DNA of 64,000 nt from Chytridium lagenaria. Its lineage: Eukaryota > Chytridiomycota > Chytridiomycetes > Chytridiales > Chytridiaceae. Shown one piece after another: positions 12,247-23,378 of this stretch (within the stretch, counting starts at the first letter, position 1; each line of letters starts with the position of its first letter). A program made the position numbers and the translations under genes. The stretch covers positions 434,001 to 498,000 of the forward strand of contig JAHLKC010000005.1 of the NCBI GenBank assembly GCA_025449115.1, given 5' to 3'. The notes under the pieces were generated by a model that did not search any database, was not told where the DNA came from, and worked only from the letters and a program-made list of their open reading frames with translations.

Positions 12247-14960
12247 CTAGGCTCTCCTGGCCCTCTTCACTCCTTTTACCATAAACGTTGCAGAACAAGT
12301 TGGACACTCTGTTTCAATCTCCTCTTCTTCATCCTCTCTGGCTCTTTTCAATCCCATAACTTCAAATGAAACATAACACGTTTCACACTCGATCGATATG
12401 TACGCAGGACCGCTGTCTTCAACCGCGGTCGCTTGCGGGCGCTGTTGGGTTCGTCTGAGTCGCGGGCTCGTTTCTTCGTGGGTGCCGTGGAGGGAGTGGG
12501 TGGAGTGCAGGGTTGGGCTGGTGGGTTGATGGCTGATGGGAGAGGGGGTGGGGTTGCGTCGATTGGAGGGGTGGAGTAGGGCGTGGCTTGTGTGTTCGTA
12601 GGTTGAACGTTGAGTGCGGATGTGGAGGGGTTGGTGATGGACGATGGAGGCACGGTGCTGGAAGTTTCTTTAGAAATAGTTGAATACAGAGCTGTGAGAA
12701 TGGGGAATCTCCGCCTCATTCTAGTTAAAACATCCTCTTTGATAGGTTCGTCCACATCTACATAATTTGTTAGTCTACCAAATTATAATAATTAGATTAA
12801 GTTAAGGAACTTACTCATTTCAACTTTCCTTCCCAAGGACGCCATCAGTTTAACGTATTCGTTACTCAAGAATTTCACATTTACCCTATCCAGAGAGTTG
12901 GAAAGAAGCAAGCAAAAACAGTCTCTCCAGCCATACGGTTAAAGCCTGTTCTGCGTTCTCTAAAGTTTTTGCTACGTTAAAAGAGTCGACACCTTGCGGC
13001 AATTTCTTATAATACGCTTTGTATTCTTCGATATATCTCTCATTCTCTTCCATAAGTACCTCGTAGTTGGTTATGATCTGATCTTCGGTGAAATTACAGG
13101 TAACGTGGAGATGGTTGGGGTTTACTGTTGGAGGTTAGTGCAAGGAGATAGCAAAAGTTTACGGTATCGGAGGAGTTCGATAGTGAATTGCGCAACCTCC
13201 TCTTCATTAAACTTCAAAGTGCTTCTTGAGACTGTCAATTGATGTGGGAGTGTGTTAGTGATATATATATATTTAAAGTAAGCGATAACTTACAAAAATT
13301 CCTAACGTGATGGTACTCCTCTAGATTCTGCACACACATAAACTGCTCCTCTGATAGTAATTAGCTTCTCAACCCATATATGCATGTGGATGGTTAAAGA
13401 GAATTATCAGAAACATACTAATTTGGAACCTCAAACTCCTTAAAATCCTTCTTTCTTTAGCATCCTTAATTTCAAAAGGTGTCACGTTAAAAGCTCCTAA
13501 TCACATCCAAATATTAGTTTTTACAAGTATGCAATAAAAGGGGAGAAACAACCAAAATCCAACTCACGGTCATAGCACTCATTCCTCGGCTCATTCCAAA
13601 ACGTGCTATTCTCCATAACTCCGCACTTCTTTTAGTACCTCAAACCGCTCCTTCCTCCCCCAGTACTTTTTACACCCCTTTCCCGCAAAATCATTGCGTA
13701 AGAGCTTTCTAACCTCTTGTGCGGTCTCAAACGTATCGTTATGACGTTTTATCCATGGCCTCGGGGTTATCATCAGGTAGCGCCTCACGCGTCCTCAACC
13801 TCTTCGAATCTGGTGTTGAATATTTTACGGAGAGTCGGGTAGGAGCTGTCTTGGTAGGGCATATCGGTGGATGTAAGCAAGCAATGGTTTGGATTAACTG
13901 TAAAGGGTTATCTAACGCCATAAATTAATGTAATTACTGTATTCAAGGAAGTTTCGGATGAGAATCCGAGTATTTTCGTCTTCATCCGGTCTTACTCTAG
14001 TTACTGCAGGGTAAAAAACACGTTTAGAAGACAACGATGCCGACACAATATATAACCTATTTCTCGTATTTTATGGTACTCGTCTGTATCGTCGACGACA
14101 ATATACAACTGCTCTAAAAACGATCAGACAAAATATAACCTATTTGACGTACCAAGGCTATAAAACAGAATCCTCAACAATATCTGTTCTTCTCTCGGAA
14201 TATCAGGGTCAAAGTTGTAATAAGTTTCGAGGCGTGTTTAAGGTCATGCACTTAATATGAGTATCAGTTTAAACAATTTCATTGGACACATAATATTATA
14301 TGTAAAAAACTTACTTTGTAAGGGATTCCGGATGGGTTCAGAGACAGCAGTTTTATAACCCATCGGTCTAGATTAGTAAAAAATATATGTGTGAGAATTA
14401 AAACGGTGCAAATCAGTAATTTACCGCCCAGTGTGCTTGTAGTGTCAGGAGCCGCGGTAGGTGCTGTTTGCTGCTCAGTTTTTGTTAACCTTTTTGTTAC
14501 TTCACGGTGTATAAAGTAAAAAAGTCAAGAAAGTCCAACCTCTTTCTTTTTCTCTTTCATCTCAGGTGCCTTTAAATATATTGTTTAGTTCACTAGAAAC
14601 TAGAAAAAACCATTCCCCAGCTCTTACCTGAACTTCATCTTCAGGCTTTTTGCCATCTTCCGGCTTTTTGCCATCTTCCGGCTTTTCTCCATCTTCCGGC
14701 ATTTTTTCTCCATCTTCAGGTTTTTTCTCGTCCTCCGGCTTTTTCTTTGCAGGGTGTTGTCCAATTTTATGACCCTTAAGACTTTCCCGCAATTCCTGCC
14801 ACTTCTCCATATCCGTCATTTCAACATCATTTGGTTGCGCTTGCGGTGGCAATTTGCGAGCAGTCGATTTCTTTGATTTAGGCGATAAAGCCGCACCCAT
14901 ATCAGGCGTTGCGTTGGGAGCATCCAACTTCTTAGACTTTGGTGATCTGATAGCTGGCAT
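12247..14960 (-). CDS. Unrecognised module-repeat protein A with C-terminal four-Cys zinc-ribbon-like tail
   Basis: I do not recognise this family. The gene is broken into many short exons. The N-terminal exon (14960-14630) is charged, starting MPAIRSPKSKKLDAP, and ends in KPEDG repeats. Downstream exons carry pieces that match gene B: FDPDIPREEQILLRILFYSL (14130-14200), EQLYIVVDDTDEYHKIREI (about 14060-14117), RPDEDENTRILIRNFL (13955-14000), YWGRKERFEVLKEV (about 13640), SEEQFMCVQNLEEYHHVRNF (13290-13350), STLKFNEEEVAQFTIELLRY (13165-13235) and NPNHLHVTCNFTEDQI (13060-13115). The last exon has MRRRFPILTALY, a Pro/Thr linker with a basic KKRARD patch, then CETC and CPTC, each followed by a Phe-x-Val-x-Gly-x-Lys-Arg run, and stops at 12247. 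The basic patches suggest a nuclear role; that is inference. A frame change is needed near 12400. Confidence 0.6.
14635..14760 (-). repeat. In-frame minisatellite coding Lys-Lys-Pro-Glu-Asp-Gly repeats
   Basis: About seven imperfect 15-21 base units, with core CTTCCGGCTTTTTGCCAT on the plus strand, code KKPEDG, EKPEDG and EKMPEDG on the minus strand at the end of the first exon of gene A. Gene B lacks it, so it arose, or was lost, after the duplication. Confidence 0.75.
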
Positions 14961-15761
14961 GGTAGCGATTGGATTCGTGCAAGTGGGTGTAGTTGAAGCT
15001 GGAACAAGGCAGGCGTTGCTGAAGTCGACTGAATCAAGCTTATTGACGACCCAAGGGTGGCCACGCGAAGACTCTTGCTAATGACGGAGGAGTTCGAGTG
15101 ACTTCTCGTAGGTTTAAGATCTAGCTCTTGACAAGTGAAGCTGCTGCAGTAAGAATGGGGCGTCAGAGACTTTTCAATAGTACGGGAGGATGTTGGGTGT
15201 CAATCATTAGGACTAGACGTCAATCTCTCTATAAGGAAGGAGCCCTCGTCTTCCCATCTGCTTCATTTTCACGTGTCGGACTCTATTTCTGGTAATCCCA
15301 TTTGGCTGTTGAGATATAAACTGGCCATATGCTTTGTCAGCTACCAATAGGCGACTAAGCGAACTTTTGAGCAGCAGAAACGCTGTTTTTTTTTCGGGAG
15401 TATTAAAGTCCTGATGACGAAACACTCTGACGGACGCATCTCTCTTGCACCAAACGCGAATTCTAACGCATCGTCAAAGATGTCAATAACGCTACAATAC
15501 GTTTCAGTGAACTACATTTATACGTGTATAATAATATAGATTTTTAATGAAATAATGAGGTAAAAAAGGGGAGCGAATATTACAGGATTGGAGTTAATCC
15601 AGTAGTGATTAGCTGTGCGTTATTGAGGGGGAAATAGATGAGTCGATCCATAAAAAAATTAGCGAGTTAAGCATCCTGTGGTACTAGTCGTCGATGATCC
15701 TCCTGTCCCCTCTCTTCACGGCACTCGCGTTGAATAACATTATAAGTCATACCCTTCATCC
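14961..15761. other. spacer between tandem paralogues A and B
   Basis: Holds the upstream region of gene A and the 3' end of gene B. A 70-residue minus-strand ORF at 15213-15425 has no recognised match. No repeat shared with the other side of either gene was seen. Confidence 0.4.
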
Positions 15762-18361
15762 TTAAAAGTCTTCACTCTCCAGCCTCGATCTCTTTGCTCG
15801 CTCTGCCTGATCATTGTCCTCCTCTTCCCGAACTCTCTTCACTCCAACCACTTTATACGTCGTAAAACAAACTGGACATTCAGCTCCAACTTCCTCTCCT
15901 TTTCCACTCCTACCCACTTCACTCCCACAACTTCAAACGGAACACAACACGTCATGCACTCTACAGAGATGTAACTTTCTTCAAGTTCTTGGTGCTTTGC
16001 AGGGTGTTCAACGTCGGATTCGTCGTAATGTCGTTTTTTCGTGGATAGAATTGGGGAGGATGGTGTGGATGGGGTAGAGTCGGAGGGTAGGGTTGTGGTT
16101 GGAGAGGATTCGAGGGTGTTTGGGGATGTGTCGTTGGGAGGAGTGTAGTAGGGTGAGCTTGCGATTTTACAGGTGGTGCAGTGTCGACGGGCATCGTAGT
16201 GGATGAGATGGAATTCGACTTTTCTTTTAAGTTAGGAATGGTAGCGGCAGTAGAGATTGGGTGCAATTCTTCATATTTCGCTGTTAGGATGGGAAACTTT
16301 CTTTTCATTTTAGCGTAGAGTTTCCTTTTGGATAGGTTCGTTTGCTGCGACAAGAACGGTTATTAGGTGGACAAATAACGAGATGGAGGAGGCCACTTCA
16401 ATCACCAAAAAAAAAACTCACCCATTTTCTCTTGGAATTTCTCCCCTAAACTCGCCATCAACTCGATATATTTCTCTCTCATCTCTTTCAACGATCTCTT
16501 ACTACGATAAGGCAGGCAAACTTCACTATTCACCCAACCATTTCCACGCCATATAATCGATGACGTGACCTCTGCATTTAATCGAGTAACTGTAAAGAGA
16601 GGCAGGTCGCGTTTGTAACGTTCATACTCCGAAATGTGTTTCATGTTTTCATGACGGATCTTTTCAAAGTGCCTTAAAATGTCGTCTTCGGTAAAATTGC
16701 GGGTGATGTGGAGGTTGTTGGGGTTGACTGATTGAAATGATTTTTGAGCTTTGGGGAGAATCAAGGGACTTACGGTATCGGATGAGTTTGGTTGTAAGTT
16801 GAGCAACCCCTTCGTCGGTCAGTTTTAGGTCAACTAAGGAAACTAAAAGTATAGTTAACACGGTTGTACATATTACACCTGGAAAAACAAATGGATTCTT
16901 ACCCAATTTCTTGATATGACAGAATTCAGCTAAATCGTTCGCACATTGGTATTTCTCCCCTGATATGTGCGTTAAATAAAAACTATTAAGAGGTCTTATG
17001 GTGCTTACGTATTTGATCCCTTATTTTCTTCAAGATAGCTTCCTCCTCCTCATCTTCAATCTAATCGGAGACGCATTGATACCTTCACCACCAAATCAGT
17101 TTTACAATGCACAGACAAAGTATGATAGACAGGACAAAGCTTACCCTCGTTGCACCCATTCCTCGCCTCATTCCAGAACAAGCATCCTCCATTACCCCAC
17201 ACTTCTTCAAAACCTCAAACCGTGCTTTCCTTCCCCAACATGTCCTCCCCCTTCCTCCAAAATCATCCCGCAGGAGTTTCTGAACCTCTACAATGGTGTC
17301 AAGAATATGATTCTGGTCCTCGGTCAACGGTCTAGGAACGATCTTTAAGTATCGCGTTAACGCGTCCTCAACATATCCGCTTCGATCGTTACAGTATTTA
17401 CGGAGTATTGGGTAAGCGGTCTCTTTATGCGCAAGGTAGGCGGGATGATCGAGGAGAAAGTTGTTGGGGTTTACTGGATGATCCAGAGTTAATAATGAAA
17501 ATGTATTTAGCCGGCTCACCAAGTTTCAGGTAGTTTCGAATAAGAAATCGAGTGCTTTGACCTGTGGATGTTGGGCTTATGTTTTCTGTGACTGTAGAAA
17601 TTGGAAGAAGTTTCAGGGATATTGAGAATGATTAATTAACATACTTAATTCTCTGATGGTGATGTACTCTTGAAAATCGTCTACAGCAATGTACAGCTTC
17701 TCTTTAATACGGTCAGGTTGAGTCAAGAGGAATCCAAACCTAGATTGTAGAGCAGAGTCCTTAACGCCACGACTACATTTTTAGGACCCTCAAAGTCGAA
17801 TGTGCAGGGAGTTCTGAGGCGTGCCTGAAGATTGTCTACATCAAGATTATGAGTTTTAACCCGTTCAAATAAGTACTTCAGAAAACTCACCGTTTTGCAA
17901 TTGATGAGGGATGATATGAGACCGTTGAAAAGATATACTTTTTCGGGAAGCTAAAAAGATTGAGAATGAAGTGCGAGTGGATTTTACTTGAACGGTGCTC
18001 ACCTTTTATGATTCCCAAAACTTCCGGGTCCTTCTTTAAATAAAGTTTAGTCAACGTTAGGCGTAAGCGCAAACGGCCGTGTTCTTACATAAAAATGTTT
18101 GAAGAAAATATCGTATCCTTCTGTCCATGGGCGTGGTGGGCAAAGAAACTCATCGATCGCTGGTGGAACTTTAGCGCTAGGGTGGATCAGAGCGTCGACG
18201 GGAGATACTGGGCTTGCTGAAGACTCGAGTACGTCCATTGGTATCTCTGTTGCAAGACGTTGAAGGGCTTTTAGAGTTAATACTGGAGATGAGGTTGGAG
18301 ATCGTGAAGGTCCCCGTAAGACCCCGCGGCCGTCCTTGTTGTATGGAGTGTATCTCGTCAT
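15762..18361 (-). CDS. Unrecognised module-repeat protein B, tandem paralogue of A
   Basis: Same orientation and same exon order as gene A. The first exon (18361-18080) starts MTRYTPYNKDGRGVL and is unlike that of A. Later exons match A piece by piece: EKLYIAVDDFQEYITIREL (17650-17705), STGQSTRFLIRNYLKL (17525-17570), NPNNFLLDHPAYLAHKETAY with ALTRYLKIVPRP (17330-17480), GEKYQCANDLAEFCHIKKLG (16902-16962), LKLTDEGVAQLTTKLIRYR (16775-16835) and NPNNLHITRNFTEDDILRHF (16660-16715). The final exon (16353-15762) has MKRKFPILTAKYEEL, a Pro/Thr linker, CMTC-VPFEVVGVK and, after a one-base shift near 15890, CPVC-TTYKVVGVKRVREE, ending in an acidic, basic-mixed tail with stop at 15762. Function unknown; the four cysteines could bind one zinc. 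It could be a regulator, but nothing shows DNA binding. Confidence 0.6.
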
Positions 18362-19042
18362 AGCGTGACGATGGCAGTGGTACGTTGGGACTTGGGAGTT
18401 TTGATGAATGGTTGAATTATTATTAAAGGCTAGCTGTCATTCCTTGAAGTCGGTCAAGGCCTGCTTCGGGTTGAAATAAGTGGCGAAGTACGAGGGGATG
18501 ATGCCAGATGTCAACCAAAATGTAAATCTCTCCCAATTGCATGCCTGGCCTTTTTTATTCAAGTATAGCTATCTACAGAGTCATGTTAAGTCGAGTTTGC
18601 TTACGAAAGGCTGCAGCACGACATGTCGATGATATTAATGGGCGACGCATTCGCTCGGGGGTATACTTAGTACGCCAGCAATACTTCGAGAAAACAAAGG
18701 ATCATATTATTATACGAGACAGCATGCTGCCAAAATCATCAACGTCATAGTAATCACCACTGCAATTCAGACATAAATAAAAAACAAGGATCGCAATAGG
18801 AACAAAAAAGGTATCGGAGAGCTCACGACGGACGACGGACCACAATAAACACAATTTAAAAAGGGGAACAAAAAAAGTATCCTTTGAAAATGTAAAGGAA
18901 ACTACATACAGCGGGTGAACAACCTGAACCCCTCAACAAAACCATCGAAAAAGGAAACGAAACGGTATCAAAAGACGCAAAAGTGACAAAAAAAAAAGAG
19001 TAGAAAGGCGCAAATAACTTCAACACAAACAACATCACATCA
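18362..19042. other. intergenic
   Basis: A/T-rich with scattered A runs. The ORF at 18541-18750 has no family features. Nothing else was recognised. Confidence 0.4.
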
Positions 19043-19879
19043 TCAAGCCAACACAGGTATCCTCGCAACCACCACCGGAATACTTGGCGGGACCGTCTCC
19101 ATAATCTCCGCTGTTAGCTTATGATCCACCTGAAACGAAATCCCTCCACCCATCCCTAACCGTCCATGCGGTTCCACAGCATTACTCTGCAAAAAGAGCC
19201 TTCGCGGGAAACTCAACGCCTCATACAAGTTACCAAACACAGTCTGTTGATGCAGAGAGGCGCTGGAGGATGTTGGTGAGAGCGGTGCAATGTCTGGATG
19301 GGCGCCGGGGAAGGTGTTGAACGGTTTGACGGTACAGGGAGGGCCGATGACAATGAGACGAGGGAGGAGGTTTTGAGCAGTTTCGGAAATGGCGAGAGCC
19401 GGACGGTCGGAGGATATAACGGTGAGGGAGAGTTTGGCGGAGGAGGCGCTGTAGGGTTCCATGACGAGACGGAGGAAAGACTTGAGTCGGGTGGTGCTCT
19501 GATAAATAGAGTTAGAAATAAGGTCCGTAAATGAATGGGTTGGTATCAAAAGCAGCAAGCTTGGAGATGCTAAGGAACCAAAATATATGCAAGGAAATGA
19601 TGATAAGGCGATAAGGCAGGGTATCGACAAGAGTAATTGCAACTTACGTCATGAATCTCACTAGCAGTAGGAACGACCGCAACAACGTTAATCGTTTCTC
19701 CAAGCTTATGCATCAAATTCTCCACCGTAAACCTCAACGTCTGCGCCGCCTGTTCCGTGCAAACCAAGACGTCAACACCCAAGATCCTTCCTTCTGCTCA
19801 AACCACAAGAAACCACAAAACAAACCTGAGGTGTCTCATCAAGGATAACAAGGATGGGGTTGTTTGACCGAGAGTTCAT
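19043..19879 (-). CDS. Possible universal-stress-protein-fold (UspA-like) protein
   Basis: Starts at the ATG at 19879 (MNSRSNNPILVILDETPQ), followed by a short intron ending near 19800. The next exon reads GVDVLVCTEQAAQTLRFTVE and NLMHKLGETINVVAVVP, a strand-helix-strand arrangement like the first half of Usp domains. After an intron (about 19500-19645) come EPYSASSAKLSLTVISSDRP and LLPRLIVIGPP, then a C-terminal extension rich in Ser and Pro, ending IPVVVARIPVLA at 19043. The Gly-x2-Gly-x9-Gly-Ser/Thr ATP motif of nucleotide-binding Usp proteins is not seen, so if it is this fold it is probably of the non-binding type. The join of the first two exons needs a frame change. Identification rests on pattern only. 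Confidence 0.4.
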
Positions 19880-20298
19880 GACTTGACGACGTCGATGGAG
19901 GCGTAGAGTGGAGAATGCGTTTTTGAAAAAAGGGAGGATTGGGCTTGACGAGTTCACCGCGCAAATTGGATGCGCACAAACACCATGAATTTGGGGCGCA
20001 TCATGACAAACCACAAAAAAGCCAAAAAAAGATCTTTCAGGAAATGAAATCACCATTTCGTCGTCATTTAAAAAAACCACAAAAACCTCGCTAAAAAGTT
20101 AAACAATTTGGCATTTGCGTAAAAAGATAAACGGACAATTCAGGCTTTAATTTAAAATTCTGTAAAAAAAAGGTGGATAAAAAGTCAAAAGGAAAAGAAT
20201 CGAATTCGCTTGAGCCATCAAACACCAACAAAAAAGTTGGTGGAGGCAACAAAAAATATAAAAACTCCATAGAATAGTAGAAAAGTAAAGGCTTGGTC
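19880..20298. other. intergenic, A-rich
   Basis: Contains several A runs on the plus strand (20030-20260) and little else. It separates the Usp-like gene start from the end of the membrane protein gene. No coding features were recognised. Confidence 0.4.
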
Positions 20299-21879
20299 TA
20301 ATAATCCCTCCACATCATCGCCTCCTCAAACGTCGGCGGATCTGCCGTGTAAAGAGCCTTGAACGATGTCAACCCCGAACCGCCTTCCTCTTGCTGATGA
20401 CCGCAACAACCACCACCCCACCTCCGCCGGCAGACAGAGGCATTCTCCTCCCTCTTTCATCACGATTAGGCGAAGATGATCTCATCGACGACGGAATTCT
20501 CAAAGACGACAGTGACATGGGCCGTCGTCGATAGCGTGTTCGGCCTCTTGGCGGTTCGTTATCAGGAAGTTGCGTTGTGGCGGGAAGAATCGAAGACAAA
20601 GAAGATCCCGGTTGTCGATGGTGTCGTGTTTGGTCGTGATATGAAAACGGTATTGACGTGGTGGGTGCTGAAACAGAGGATCCAGGAATTTCTGCACCTC
20701 CGTCAGTCGTCCACAATGACGGCGGCCTTAAAGAACTTCTCCTCCAATCCTGCGGAGGATCAGAGAATGGGTTCACAGGTGATCCTACCACTGACCTAGG
20801 ATGTGGTGAATCCGCAAGGCTTACAATGGAAGGAGGAAGCACAAAGTCATCCGAAAATGGGTCCTCATCATCGTTTCCGGTCAACAGCATGGAAGGACAC
20901 CCAGGTTGAATCTCCCACATTCCAGGTTCGGTTCTATCAACAAGAACTTCCCTTGGGCTTGTAGGTCCTTCACTCGGTGCCCAATGCTGGTCCCAGCTTT
21001 CAAGTGAGACACAGGCGCTTCTTCTTGATCCAGCACCGTGAGATGAAATCGGGTGATTATACGGCCTGATCCCATACGTATCGCAAGAAGGTCGTAAGAG
21101 CGATGCCCCATCGTCCTCTCTTTCATAAACATCCACTACAGGAATCCGTTCCAACAGCAACGAACCCTCCTCCCCAAAATCAGGAGCCCGGCTTTGAATA
21201 AATCCAGTACTCTCAGAATGGCCTCCAGCAGTATCATTCCCAGCCTCCAACCCTGCCAAATTCATCTGGGTCATGACACCGCCTTCCAGAGGAACTGTGG
21301 TAACAGCGACTTTTCCTTTCGGTCTTAGTTTTCGAACTATCCAGGCAAGCCAGACATGGTCTTCGGCCATTCGTGGAATCAATCGATAGACGATGAGAAG
21401 TATGATGACGATGAAGAAGGGGAGAAGGAGAAGGAGGAGGAGGAGAGCGGGAATGCCGTTGCCAGAGACTTGGGGGGGATAGATGGTGTCAGGGTTTGGT
21501 GGACGGATGATGAATTCGGTCGGTGATGGGATGGGCGGTTGGGCGGCATTCTATCATGATATAAGTGGGTGGAAGTTGGCGGGAAGTAAAAGTGGTGGGA
21601 ATTGAGATCACTTACTGTGGATGACAGAGGTACTGGTGATGGGTCAATAGTGATGGATGCAAAGTCGGATGTGATTGCTTCTGGTAGTGATGCTGAAGAT
21701 GGCGTTTGCGTTGGAAATAGAATGTCGCTGAAAGATGATGCTGCTAGTGAAGAATCAAAGATTCTGGATGCTGAGGGCAATGCTGATGATGTAGATCCTG
21801 CTGCTGCTGCTGCTGATGATGATGACGTTGACGATGATGCAGCATCATCAGGAGGAGGTTGCTGTCGTCCACCTCCCAT
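20299..21879 (-). CDS. Single-pass membrane protein with disordered cytosolic tail
   Basis: I do not recognise a family. The first exon (21879-21616) is Ser/Ala/Pro-rich, starting MGGGRQQPPPDD. After an intron (about 21555-21615), TEFIIRPPNPDTIYPPQ leads to one strong transmembrane helix of about 20 residues at 21370-21450 (a Leu run, then PFFIVIILLIVYRL). Next come Arg/Lys positive charges and a soluble tail of roughly 330 residues rich in Ser, Pro, Arg and Asp. The positive residues after the helix suggest the long tail is cytosolic. In the main frame the tail stops at 20369, but one frame over it continues to LTSFKALYTADPPTFEEAMM and a stop at 20299, which looks like the real conserved C-terminus; a one-base shift near 20410 is implied. 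It may be a surface sensor, but there is no direct support for that. Confidence 0.6.
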
Positions 21880-22042
21880 ATTTCTTCTCCTTCTTTCTTC
21901 TCAAATATAAACCAATAAGTTGGATTCCCCCCACGCTTTCCCAGATCTTGCGTATGTTATGCAGGGACGAATCGACGGATGAAATCACTCCACAACAACC
22001 AGCAAGGGGTGGTGAAGGGTTTTGGAGTGACAGTGGCCTGTT

Positions 22043-22357
22043 TCACCCAGTTTCGTAGAACAATTTCAGAGGGTCTTCGGACACAACTATAATATAGTTT
22101 GGCTTCAGCAAGGGTTGAAGATCCCACCTCTCAACGAGATCACTGTTGCGGTGATGGTAGGCGTTGAATTGAGGCCGTAGCGATGCTGCAAGAGAGAGGG
22201 GATCGTCACTGATTATGTGCAAAAACGGATTGCCTTCAGCCTCCCCAGGGTGCAGATGCCATCGTAAAATGGTGGTTAAGCCGTCGGAGGGCGGCGCACA
22301 GTTAAGCACCAATAGCGCAGACAGAAGAATGATGAAACTTTTATTCAATCCGTCCAC
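22043..22357 (-). CDS. Uncertain small ORF with a hydrophobic N-terminal segment
   Basis: A 104-codon open frame with FIILLSALLVLNC near its beginning, which resembles a signal peptide, then a mixed region with HHRNSDLVERWDLQPLLKP. The apparent first codon is GTG, and there is an in-frame stop shortly upstream, so it would need an upstream exon or a non-ATG start. It could be an exon of an unrecognised gene or a chance frame. Confidence 0.2.
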   Translation of the reverse strand: MDGLNKSFIILLSALLVLNCAPPSDGLTTILRWHLHPGEAEGNPFLHIISDDPLSLAASLRPQFNAYHHRNSDLVERWDLQPLLKPNYIIVVSEDPLKLFYETG

Positions 22358-22412
22358 GTCTCAAGCAATAATCTCATACCAGCGTTACAAGTAGAAAAGG
22401 GTATCCATCACC

Positions 22413-23378
22413 TCACTCCTCTCCCACAATCTCAATCGGCTTCTCTCCGTCACCTTCACGTCCTTTCCCAACCCCATCACCTTGATCTTTTTTCAAAAGA
22501 CTCAAAATATCACGTCGTGGAGGTTTGGCCTCTCTTTCGTGACCGACCTCGTCACCCCCCGTTCCAACCCTTTCATCTTGTTGTTGAACCTTCAAACCCT
22601 CCTTCGTTTCGCCGGTCTTTTCATCTCGAGACTTACTCTCGTCCTTCTTTTTGATCATCGGTTTCCCTTTTTCGCCGCCTTCGTCTTTTTCTCGATTAGG
22701 TTTGCTTCCGTCTCCGCCTTCTTTCCTTCCAGTATCAGCACCCTTCATATCCTTTCCCTTTCCTACTTTGACATGGACATCCTCCTCTTTCACGTCCAGA
22801 TCCATCGGCCCCTCCGCCCCCTCAACCGCCACCGCGTTGAATACCACCTTTTCCCCCACATTCACAGGCACAGCAACAGGCACAGGCACGGGCACAACCA
22901 CCGGCCCTCCCACCACTCTTCCCTGAAAATCACCTATCTCTATTCCTCCCATTCCACACATCACAATCGGTGGTTGCACGCTCATAGGAAAATCACTGTT
23001 GCCGGGGTTTACAAGAACAGGTAGGTTGAATGACGTGGAAGGTGTAGCACACTGTTGTGCCAGGAAGGGGGGAGCGAGTTGAACGTCGCGGTCGGGGTCG
23101 ATGGGCATCGTTTGGAGGGTTTCGGTGGCGCCAAGTGGGTTCATGACGAAGAGTTTGTTTTGCGCTGAATCGAGGATATCCTCCACTTTTGTCTCGGGAT
23201 TTGAGAAAAATAATAAGGTGGAGAAGTGTCTCCCAATTGGGAAGTAAAAGAGACGGATGATTTCAACACGCGAAATAAAGCTGCATTCCACAAGCGTGCC
23301 TTTTCTTGCTGATTTTAATAGCGTGGGCATTTCTGCCCGTCTGCTGTAGGTGCCGATGCACGAGCTGCCAATTTGCAT
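22413..23378 (-). CDS. Unrecognised protein with Lys/Glu-rich C-terminal half
   Basis: A 321-codon uninterrupted frame, long for chance here. The first 100 residues are ordinary (possible starts at 23378 or 23330; the second gives MPTLLKSARKGTLVECSF). The middle has Pro/Val repeats (VVVPVPVPVAVPVNV, about 22850-22890), and the last 130 residues are very rich in Lys, Glu, Gly and Asp with KKKDESKSRDEKTGETKEG. The tail should be disordered. No catalytic or binding motif was seen. The long antisense ORF over the same bases is a codon shadow. Confidence 0.5.
   Translation of the reverse strand: MQIGSSCIGTYSRRAEMPTLLKSARKGTLVECSFISRVEIIRLFYFPIGRHFSTLLFFSNPETKVEDILDSAQNKLFVMNPLGATETLQTMPIDPDRDVQLAPPFLAQQCATPSTSFNLPVLVNPGNSDFPMSVQPPIVMCGMGGIEIGDFQGRVVGGPVVVPVPVPVAVPVNVGEKVVFNAVAVEGAEGPMDLDVKEEDVHVKVGKGKDMKGADTGRKEGGDGSKPNREKDEGGEKGKPMIKKKDESKSRDEKTGETKEGLKVQQQDERVGTGGDEVGHEREAKPPRRDILSLLKKDQGDGVGKGREGDGEKPIEIVGEE

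Noticed and set aside
22482..23024. 180-codon plus-strand ORF, His/Arg-rich
   Set aside because: Codon shadow of the Lys/Glu-rich minus-strand gene at 22413-23378.
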